Source of the DNA: Dasypus novemcinctus
Taxonomy: Eukaryota > Chordata > Mammalia > Cingulata > Dasypodidae
NCBI RefSeq assembly: GCF_030445035.2
Contig: NC_080701.1
Span: forward strand, 13,296,739-13,360,738
Reading direction: 5' to 3'
Length of the DNA: 64,000 nucleotides
The notes below the pieces were generated by a model. That model searched no databases. It saw only the letters and a program-made list of their open reading frames with translations, and was not told where the DNA came from. Position numbers and translations under genes: made by a program. The stretch's first letter is position 1, and every line of letters begins with the position of its first letter. Below, one piece after another: positions 50,001 through 62,000 of the stretch.

Positions 50001-53000
50001 TATACTACTATTTTAACATAAAAATAAAATATGCTTTATTAATTTGATAATATTTGAGATCTAAAAATTTAAGGAATTATGTTTCATGAACCATGGTATT
50101 ACATGGATGTACAAACATCTTAAGTTGTCCTTATACACATGAGGATCCTGCCTACCTACTCCAGCAAAGCTGCAATTAACCACAAAGTACATCTTAACCA
50201 ATTTGTTGATACTGGAGATTCTACTGTAACAGTTATTTCTTCAATTTAAAAATAATTTTCAGAAAAGTTGCAAAAATAGTTCAGTTTCCATATACATGCA
50301 TAGCTCATTTTATTGTGATTCACTTTATTGTACCTAACAAATACTGAGCTTTTTTTTTCTTTTAAACAAACTAAGTTTTGTGGCAATCCTGCATCAAGCA
50401 AGTCTATTGGCGCCATTTGTCCAACAGTATGCATTCACTTTGTCTTTGTATTATATTTTAATTAAAGTATGCATACTGTTTTTTTAAAAAATAATTATGC
50501 ATACTTACAAGACTACAGTATAGTGTAAACATAACTTTTATATATCCTGGGAAACCACACACTTCATGGAAGTCACTTTATTGCAATATTCACTTTATCA
50601 CAGTGCTCTGAAACTGATATATCTCTGAGGTGTGCCTGTACTCTGTGTTTAGCTTTTCTTAATATCTATATAACCATGATACACTTAATAAAACTAAGAA
50701 ATTAACACTGGTATAAAACTATTAAACTAAACTGTAAGAGCTTAATAACTTTAGTTTAAGTCAGATTTAATAAAACACTTTATAGAGAAAGTCACTTAAA
50801 ACACTATGGTATGAATTATGGTCTAAACAAAGAAGGAAAAAGGTCATTCATGGCAAAAAGAAGTTGTACACTGGGAACACAAAGATAGCTTTTTCCTAGG
50901 AATTATGCTTTGTGCTGCATACCCAAATAAAGGCTCTAATGATGATGACATTACTAATAATAAATATAATTATTTATTTAATATAATGCAATGTAAGCAT
51001 GCTAATAGTTCATATTGAGAAGAAAATATATGCAGGTCAATTTAAAGCAAACTATCCATAATATTTATTTTTATTATGCCTACCTTAAAAATGATAATAC
51101 TTTCGACAGTAATGTTTCTACTATGAGCATAATTCAAGGCGACATCAACATGTCTAAATATGTAAATTCCAAGAAAAGGATTTCCTAATATCTTTAATGT
51201 AGATGCTTTGGTACTTATGCCATTTTGATATATCTCAGCCACATCACTCTGAGGAAGTGCTAAAAAGCAGAAATGTTCTTCCAGTTCTCTGCCATGTCTT
51301 CCACTTTCACGCATCTCTGACCTAAAGCAAAACAAATAGCACGTAGTTAAATGAGAATATCAACAAAATTTCTAAGGTGAAGGTAAATATTTCAGCTGAT
51401 TATAGTTAGAGGGCAAGAAAATTAATGATAATATTCAGAGATGTCACTATTGTAAGGTAACAAAGTTGCCAAAAACCATACAAGGAAAGAATTCAAGAAT
51501 TTCTAGACCACATTCTCTATATGCCAATGATGATAACGATAAGGGCTAACATTTCTTGAAGGCCGCTTATGTGCCCAGCACTGTTAAGTCATATGCATTT
51601 TGTCATTTAATTTTCAACTCCCCAAGGAGTAGTAGTTATTTTTTATATTATTTCAAGTGCGTGTGTGTGGAGTATATATATATATTTTAGTAACAAAAAC
51701 CCAGATATAACTTTAATGTCATAAATAATAATTAAATCATTCCCCCCTCTCTCTTGCATGTAAGAAAAAACAGTCAAACCAACCATGGCATCCTTATTGA
51801 AGTGTTCAAGTGTTTATTTTTATTTTACAATGTAAGTAATTTTGGAAATACATCAGAGCAAGCAGTGTAATAAATGTTAATACTGCCTTCTTATATGTGA
51901 ATGGGGAAAGTAGCTGAAAGGGAAGAATTTTACAGGAATTTATTACAGAGAAATAGTACAGCTCTCAAGGAGGTGGCATGGGGGGTCACCACCAGGAAGG
52001 TAGTTGTTATGAAACCTTATTCCTGAAGCTCTAAGAGTGGGACCTATGGGATAGAAGGTGGCTGTGGGGACTCGCAGACAGGCAGCTGGCGTGCACCAGG
52101 ATCTGCTGCTATCCTTTTTTGGTCCATCTAATATGTTTTTAAAATGCTTTAGCTTCTTTCAGCTTCTGTAAGAGTTTCCATTTGGCTCTCTACTGACTCC
52201 ACAGCTGCCTACCACTCTAAACTCACTGTAACATCCTCATCTGTATAATACGGCATCTCATGGGCTGTGTGCTGTTGGTGCCCCACGAAGCTGAGGAAAG
52301 ATAACATGGTGGCCGGTGGTTCAGGAGTTACTATTGTTGTTGTCAAATATATTTTTAAAATGAGAAGATTATGATTCAGAAAGTTAAAATTTGCCAAAGT
52401 ATCAAAATTGGTATTATACATGCCTCTTGTCCGTCAGATTCCAAAACCCAAATTACTACTAATTATGTTACGGAGGGAAGAATGTGCCTTTCCTAAATGA
52501 AAAATACATATAAGATTAATAGTTAGGGACATTCTCTATTCTTTGGCGATCTAGATCACAGTTGGGAGAAACAAGCTAAGATTTGATTACAGACTCTAAC
52601 TAGGTAGTAAGAAAATTATGAGACAAGATTATGATCTAAAACATAGACACTCTTGAAATTTCTACTACGGTCCCTAACAAGACCCATTAAACACATAAAA
52701 CATATCTCCTCCTCCAAAATGGGCAGATTAGACATTCCCATAATGGCATGTTCAGGGGTAGGAGAAGCAGCAACTGAAATGCAGGTGGTATAAAAAAGAA
52801 GTTCAGGCGGCGGACTTGGCCCAGTGGTTAGGGCGTCCGTCTACCACATGGGAGGCCCGAGGTTCAAACCCCGGGCCTCCTTGACCTGTATGCAGCTGGC
52901 CCATGCGCAGTGCTGATGCGCAGAAGGAGTGCCCTGCCACGCAGGGGTGTCCCCCGAGTAGGGGGGCCCCACGCGCAAGAAGTGTGCCCTGTAAGGAGAG

Positions 53001-56000
53001 CCGCCCAGCGTGAAAGAAAGTGCAACCTGCCTAAGAATGGCGCCACCCACACGGAGAGCTGACACAACAAGATGACACAGCTAAAAGAAACACAGATTCC
53101 CGTGCCACTGACAACAACAGAAGCAGACAAAGAAGACACAGCGAATAGACACAGAGAACAGACAGAATAGACACAGAGAACAGACAACCGGGGGTGAAGG
53201 GGAGAGAAACAAACAAACAAATAAATAAATCTTAAAAAAAAAAAAGTTCAGACATTATTGAGAGAAATATGGTGTCAAATGATTATAGCAGTGAAGAAAT
53301 CATGCAACTAACAGTGCTTATTACAAAAGGAAAACTGTTCTTGAAAACGATACGCATCAAAAATTCATTATTTTCTAGAACACCACTTATAGAATTTGTG
53401 TAAAGTATATTGTGCATATAAACAGACTTATTTATTTTATTTGCAAGAATGAGTCATCTGAAACAGCAGACAGGGCCAGAAAAACACAAGGGAACAGCCT
53501 CAGGAAAGAATGACTTAAGTGTCAATAATAACTCTCAACTCCACATATCACCCTTTCCTGCTCTTGTTTTCAGTTTGACATTAGTAGAATCTATGAACCA
53601 CTAACATCCTATGCTGATTAAGGACTAATTCTTACCAAAGAATTACAGTACATCTCCTCCATTTTCTCTAGGATTGGGGAAAACGGTAACTTGTTCAACC
53701 ATGCCTGGAAGGAATTCCCACATAGAAATGATAACAACAATAGCACAAAAAATGGGAGGGAGGGAAGAAATCAAAGTATACTGCTCTAAGTTTATCATTA
53801 TCTATGAATTTAATGATGCACTGTGATAAATTAAAGATGCAAACTGTAAACTCTAAAGCAATATTTCTGAACAGTGGACCAAGTGACATTTGGGCTCAAT
53901 AATTCTTTGTTATGGAAAGCATCCCTGGCTACTACTCACTAAATGTCAACAGAACTCTCGCACTAACGATAACCAAAAATGTCCTTGGGGTTAACCCTAC
54001 TCCTGGTTGAGAATTACTGCCATGGAGCAACCACTAAAAAATTAAGGTATATCCAATAGTGGAGATAAATATCAAATCATACAAAGTACTCAGCCCAAAA
54101 GGCAACAAAAGAGAAACAAGTAATGACAGCAGATGGAACAGAAAGGAAACTAGCAAGGTGGCAGATTTAAATCCAACCATATCAGTAATTACATTAAATG
54201 TGAATGATGTAAAGACTCCCATTAAGAGCAGAGTTTTTCAGAGTGAATAAAAAAGCAAGACCCAAATAATAAGTTGTCTAGAAGAAATCAAATCTAAAAA
54301 TGACATAGGTAAAAAATAAAATAGGAAAAGATATACTGGGGCGGCAGACTTGGCCCAGTGGATAGAGTGTCTGCCTACCACATGGGAGGTCACAGTTCAA
54401 ACCCTGAGCCTCCTTGACCCGTGTGGAGCTGGCCCATGCGCAGTGCTGATGCGCACAAGGAGTGCCCTGCCACGCAGGGGTGTCCCCCGCGTAGGGAAAC
54501 CCCACGCGCAAGGAGTGTGCCCCGTAAAGAGAGCAGCCCAGCGTGAAAGAAAGTGCAGCCTGCCCAGGAATGGCGCCGCCCACACGGAGAGCTGACACAG
54601 CAAGATGATGCAATAAAAAGAAACACAGATTCCCGTGCTGCTGACAACAACAGAAGCAGACAAAGAAGACACAGCAAATAGACACAGAGAACAGACAACT
54701 AGGGTGGGGGGGGAGAAAGGGGAGAGAAATAAATAAAATAAAGCTTAAAAAAAAAGAAGATATACTGTACTAACATGAATCAAAAGAAAGCTGGAAATGA
54801 CCTTATTAATATCAGATAAAGCAGACTTTAGAAAAAGGAGCAATACTGAGGATAAAAAGGAACATTAAATAATGAGTTACTTCATCAAGAAAAAATAATC
54901 CTAAATCAAACAGAAAAATTTGGAACTTAAATGTATCCCTCAATATGGGACTATATAAAAAATGAAGTTTCATAAATTTAAATTCTAAGAATTTATTTTT
55001 TTCAGTGAGGAAGCTCTGTGTGTACCTATATAGGAAGCCACAAGACTCGGTTAAGTGAAAAAAGCAAGGCATAAATGAGTGTGCTATTGTTAGTCCATAA
55101 AAAAAGGGGAAGAGAGAACAATATATTTGTATTTGCTTGTGTACATACGGTAAGGGAATACTGTATAACTAAACCTAAGATGCATCAATTATAAGATGCA
55201 CCATTATTTTATGACCAATTAAGCAAGAACGTTATTGTGTCAACATAACAGTGATTAAATACATTCTTGTTTTCAGAGTACACATGTAAATGATGAACAT
55301 TTCAGAATAAATGAAATACAGTAAGAGTATTACAAGGGAAAGCTGGCACTATACAAGCAAGAAAAAAAATCAGAAAACTGCATTTTCTTGTAAACATTGT
55401 TTTCTGCCTAGAACTAGGGAGTGTTATAGTTTTAGCTCTCTTAACATCTATTAGAATAATAAGATTACTTAAATGTTGGGAGGTGGGAATAGTAATTAGT
55501 GTAGAATACTACCACAATTCAAATAGTAGCCTTTGTAGGAAATGGTGGCACAAAAGTCAGCAAATATTTTATAGCAGACTTCTGATTCTAAGAATAATGG
55601 AAAAAAACCTTTTGCAGTACAACAATGCTTCTGTGAAAAACAATTAGACATGTTCAATAAAATGCAGAATATATTTGTTTAAATTCATTAGAAAGCTGCT
55701 GATGCAACTAGAACTGAGTTAGCCAGGATTCTGAAGTGATATGAACTGAAAGAGCTGGGCTAACACTGTGGCAGGTTTTTCTCTGGGGGCATATATCCGT
55801 TTGTATAGGGCTAGAGGTTACAGACTTGTGTCAAAGGTTGCTACTTTTATACAAAGAATCAGTAAAGTTTTTGGTGGTTTTGAGGGGAAATGTGGAGAGA
55901 CAAAATGGTAGTTGAGGAGTCAAAATCCTGGAAAGAAGAGTGGGTGTAGAATTGAGCCTAATACATGACTAGTTACTCTCTTAGAACATTTGCTGGACTC

Positions 56001-59000
56001 CAGAAAAACCTGAGGTGGGAGACTAAGTACCTTAGCAGAAAAAGACTGTAGTTCTAGAACCAACAAGAGAAAGGATCCACAGTGAACAGACTGAGCCTTA
56101 AAGAGCTATTTCCTAGGAGTGGAGAAGAACTAGAGGTATTCAGAATCTTACCAAATAAAATACAGCCTTAACTTATCTAAATCTCTATAAGAGGGAGGTT
56201 TGAACATCCTTATCAGGAACAAGGAAATAATATGCAACATGGGACCTCCATAATTTTTTATACAAGGACTGGCACTCAATTAAAAATTACCAGACAATCC
56301 ACAGACCAGTATAAGACTGAAAAACAAGAGAAAAAACAGACACCAAAAAATAAGATCTGTAAGTGATTTAGATACTGAACCTCTTTAAAATAATCAATTA
56401 ATATGTTCAAAATAGTGAGATAACTGATAAAAAGGTAAAAAATTGTACCAGAAAACTGGCATCTATAAAAAATTAAACAGAAATTCTATAGCAAACAATA
56501 AATTAATGAAAATTAATCACCACATGTTACTTACAGATGAGACACAGCAAAAGATATGACTAGTGAACTGGCAATCACATCAATAGAAAATAGCCAACTT
56601 GAAGCAAGCAAAGAAAAAAGAAGCCAAAAAAACCCAGTAAGAGATGTGAGAGATACAATGAAAAGGTCTAACATATGTTTAATTGGCATCCATGGTCTTA
56701 GAGAATAAGGCAGAGAATGAGGCAGAAGAAATATCTGAAGAGATGCTGGCTGAATATATTCCAGATTCAAGCAAAGTCAATACAAAGAAAATCATACTGA
56801 GGCACTGTGACAGTTTGAGATTATTTACAAATCCCCAAAAGAGAAAGATTATGTTTATGAACTAATCCATTACTCTGGGTGTGATACCTTTTGCTTGTAT
56901 TAAATTCAGTGAGAGGCTCTGATTAAGTTCATTTGATAAAATTGATCGATAAGATCAATTTAGGGCTTTTGAATCAACTACATCAATAAGGTGTGACTCA
57001 AGATTGAATCCCCACCTCCTTGGTGGGCTGAAATAATTGGATACTCACTCAAGAAGATAAGTGGGAAGAGAAAAAGCACCGTCATTTTTGGCCCTGGGGA
57101 GAAATGAGCCATTCACTTGCTAGTTTGCAGCTGAGAGAGAGGATGCACTGAAAGACAAGCCCTATGCCAGCCTACGGCTGAGATGGGGAATGGCTGGGCC
57201 CACAGAGCCTCAAGAGGAAGAGGAAGCCCAGGAAGGCGAGACAAGGCAGAGACCAGCGGCCATCTTGCTTCAACACATGGCAACTGGCTTTGGTGAGAAA
57301 CCAACCTTGAGTTGGACTCTTTTTAAGGCCATGTAACTGTATTCTTTTACCCCAAATAAATACCCTTTATAAAAGCCAACAGATTTCTGTTACTTTGTAT
57401 CAGCACCCCTTTGGCAGACTAATACAGGCACATCATTGACAAACTGTTGAAACAAAACCAAAATTAAGAAGAGAAATTCTTAAAAGAAGTCAGAGGAAAA
57501 GAGGGCACATTACATTTAAGGAGGATTTCCAAGCCTGTGGCTATCAAAAAAGAAGGAAATGATAGCATGACATCTTTAAAGTACTGGGGGTGAAAAACCC
57601 GGTCATGTTAGAATTCCACATGCAGTGAAAAATATTTCTTATAAACAAAGCCAAAATAAAAGACATTTCTCAGATACACAAACATTTTATAATGAACAGA
57701 CCTATCCTAAGAGAAATACTTTGAGTATTAAGATAGGAAAAAAAGATCCCACATAGATTGTCAAACTACAGGAAGGAATGAAAAACAGAAAAGGTAAATA
57801 TACAGAAAAATATCAATGAAAAACTGCACAAAATGACTACTTGTAGTGTTTTAAACATATGTAGAATAAAATGCACATCTACAATTACAAAACAAGCAAG
57901 AAAAAATATGCTTAATGGGGAATTTTGGAAAGCTATCTCTGAGACTTGTACTGAGACATCCATATCTACTATCATTAGTTCTATTGTATATTGATTAATA
58001 TCTAAGCATTTTTGAGATATTTTAAACAAAAGTTTTTTGTAAAAAATGTATTATGGTAAATTAGAAACAATATAAAGAACTCCAGTTTCAAAAACTTCAT
58101 TATAAGGTTTATGTTGTTTCTCATCCCTGTCTACATTATAAATTTAGTTCTGATGAAGTGTTGACTACCCTCCCCAACAATTGTTTTTTACATGTCCCTC
58201 TGCAATAAATTGAGTAAGTATGATTTTGTGAGAAAGCCCCAATATGTCAAGAATCACACAGTGATATTTAAAGAGAAATTTTAACATTTATGTCGAATTA
58301 TGTTATGACTTTCCCTACCTACAGGCTACCCCCATTCCTTGGCTCACGGCTCCCCTTCCTCCATCTTCAAAACCAGCAATGCAGGTCGAGTCTTTCTTAT
58401 GCTTCTTCTCTTCTTTCTTCTTCCCTATCCTTTCTCTGATCCATTTTCTACCTCCCTTTTCAATTTTTAAGAAGTCATGTTATTAAACTGGACTCACACG
58501 GATAACTCAGGAGACTCCCCCATATCTCAAGGTCTGTGAATTCAGGAATATCTTCAAAGTCCCCTTTGCCATGTAAGGTAAAACATATTCAGTTTCTGGG
58601 GATTAGGACATTGGCATCTTTAGGGAAGCATTATGCTGGCTTCCATAGGCAGATTCTGAATTTATTTAGCTCCTCAAACAATTTTAGGAAATCAAAGCTT
58701 TTTCCTGACTCTCCATTCTACTGTCTACAGCTTTAGCTTTACCCATGTCTGGTTCCCCTCTTGGTCACAGAGTTTACCAGCAGGAATTAGGCCTATAGGA
58801 GTCCTTGCTCACATCTACCAGGAGAGATAATGACTTCACCTTCCCAGGAACTCCAACAAATCTCATGCTGAGTTTACTGGTCCTTAATGGCTAGTCTTTC
58901 ACATCTGTAAACCAGTCAAGACAAGGGGAATGGGACAGAGAATGGTTTAGAATTATCAAGGTTGGTCTAGAATTGTTGGGGAGCCTCAGTCTACTACCCT

Positions 59001-62000
59001 GTATTTATATACATTTCCTTCTTCCAATACACACTTTCAAAATTACTCATGTCTATACAAAGCACCTTCATTTCACCTCACAAGGGGAAAACCCAAAGTC
59101 TCATCCATTTACTGCATCTAACTCCAGATCTGTGATGAGTGATATGCCTTTATTTCCCAAAGTTCTGAATATAGATCCATATAGTAACATAAACATATGG
59201 CTAAAAGTTTATCTAAACCTAAAATACACTGGTGGAGAAAAAAATAGGATAACTACAATTGAATTCTGAAAAGTTAAGAATGGCACAATGGTCTGTGTTA
59301 GCTGTTCCTTAGCACAAAGCATATCCTTCTAAAAAGAAATAACTGAGATTCTTTGCCCTCAAAATTCCAAAAGCTAGTATCCATAGCAAGAGATCTTACT
59401 TAGACAATGGTTGAGTCTATGAATTTCTGTCTCCTAGCAACAAACCTCTAGGACCTCCTCGTTTTATGTCCTGAATTTAAAATAGTCCTTATCTATTAGA
59501 TACCAATTTGAAACCACAGTTGATCCTCATCATTTACAGATTTCGTTATTTGCCCACTCGCTAAAATTTATTTGGAACCCCCAAATCAATACTCATGGTG
59601 CTTGTGCAGTCATTCACAGGCTTGCACAGAATGGCAAAAAATCTGAGTTTTGGGAAAGGTACACTTTCCCAACTGAGGTTGAATGAGGCAATGCTAGCTC
59701 TGCCTTCTTGTTTCAACTCTCACATTGTAAAGTGTCCTTTCCATGGCATATTTAGTGCCCCATTTTTCTGGGATTTGTTTGTGGTGATGTCACTGTTTTA
59801 AAATGACCCCCAAACCTAGTGCTGAAGTGCTATCTAGTGTTCTAAGCTCAAGAAGACCATGATGTGTTTTACAGAGAAAACACGTGTTAGATAAGCTTCA
59901 TTCAGGCATGACTTATGGTGCTGCTGGTCATAAGTTCAATGTTAATAAGTCAACAATGCATATTAAATAAGGTGTCTTTAAAAAGAAACATGTAAAAATG
60001 TATCGATCAGATGACAAAAATATGACGAGGCTTGCAGAAACCTAACCCTGTATTTCTCCTAGGAGCAATGGTTTGGTATTCATTAATTCAGTGTTCACAG
60101 TAACTTTATACAACATAACTACTGTGAATAATGAGATCAATTGTATTTATTTTTTTCCCCAAGATTATATCTAAGATAGTATCTTTACTGTATGAGCTTG
60201 ACTAGTTCCTTTTACCAGTCAGAAAATGCTTAAAATTGGTACCAACTGGAATGCTGTTGACTAAGGAAAAGAAATCCATTCAAATGGGTTCAAAAGTAAG
60301 TTAATTTCATATTATAAAACAAGGATTTCAGAAATTGGGCAGCCTTTATCAGGATTGATTGACTCTTTGTTTTCAGATACTATCAGGAATCCAGGGTTTT
60401 CCCATCTCTTTGCCTTGTTGTCCTCAGCTTTAGAATCATACTAATGTTGTGTACTTATTATCCCAGGAGTGCTGCTACATGTAGTTGGAAGTTGGAGCAA
60501 CATGCTTCTTGTTGACGTCAGACTGGATTCTCTTTTTCCAGGGACTCCAAAACCAACATTTCCTCACCATGTTATTGGCATCAAATGGACTTTGTTATGC
60601 CATTCCTTGGAACCAATTCATCTGGGGTGGAATTGTAAATCGAGATGACCATACAAATTCACCACAGTATATCAAGCTGGGAACTAACAATCTTTAAGTG
60701 ATTTCCTTTCACATAAATTTGAAATGTATTTAAAAGGAAGTTATCTTACCAAACAAAGCAGAGGGCCAAATTGATACAGATAGGGCAAAAGGCTTACGAA
60801 GAATAGAATTCAGTTTCTCTCTTATCCATTAAGGCTTTTTAACTCTTCAAAACATCTCTCTGAAGACTCTCCAAAAGAAGAATCAATGTCTCATCTGTGT
60901 GTGTACATCTTTATTATAACATTGTATTATTTCATATTTTGTTATGTATCATCTCCACTAAAATGTAAACACTTTCAGGATAAGGAGCAAACTATTCATT
61001 TTTCTCCAAGCTTATCTAACACAATGTTTAACACAGCAGGCACTCAAATGTTTAATGAATGAGCAAAAACATTGATGTTTTTGTTGAAATCACACTTAGG
61101 AAGTGGTACATGGAATATGGATAAGAGTTAGAGATTATCTTTTTGGAGTCACTATTCCTGAGACCACAGATGTTACCTTCTCTAAGAAGAATGATGAAAA
61201 TAAAGGCAGAAATAGTCAGTTATTAATATTTTCTTTTTATCTATCTCTCCCTTCTATAATCTTCTGGTAAGCATTCTATTTAGTTTTCTTTTTCTCTTTC
61301 ACCTGTACACCTAACGACTTCAATGGTACTTCCTGGCATCACTGATGAAAAGAATGAGATAAAAATTTAACTCAATTTAAACTTTAAGCACCCACTATAT
61401 TTATTCTGTGGATACAAAAACAATTAAGGCAAAGCCCATGATGTAGAAAAAGAACCAGACACAAACCAATATATGGTAAGTCCTATAAGACAAGTATAAA
61501 ATAGTAGGGGAAACAAATGAGTGTCTCTAACAGGATAAATACCCAAAAAAAAACAACAAAACAATAAATCCTATACTGGTTGGTCATTTAGGATGTTCTA
61601 ACATATCCTGTGTTGTTGCGTTGTTGCTTTAATTTTTCTCTAACACTAAAAAAGAGAAATAAGTGGCTGAAAATTAAGTGTTGGGCAGGCAGGCATTCTA
61701 GAAAGGACAACACTTAAAAATAGCGCAGGGACAGATGCAGGACATTATATATCCTGCCATAACTCACTGAATGGACTGGGAGAGAGTGTAAACTACCACA
61801 TAAACTATAATCCATGCTGTGTAGCAATGCTCCAAGATGTACTCATCAAATGCAATGAAAGTACCACACTAATAAAAGAAGTCAAAATGGGAGGTGTGGG
61901 GAGTGGGGTATATGGGAACCTCATATTTCTTAATGTAATATTTTATGTGACTTATGTATCTTAAAAAAAATTAAAAAATTAAATAACAAAAAGAAAACAA

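Noticed and set aside
60485-60697. A 70-codon frame as a host gene
   Set aside because: No family match, no splice or promoter context, and it lies in an intron antisense to TEX15.
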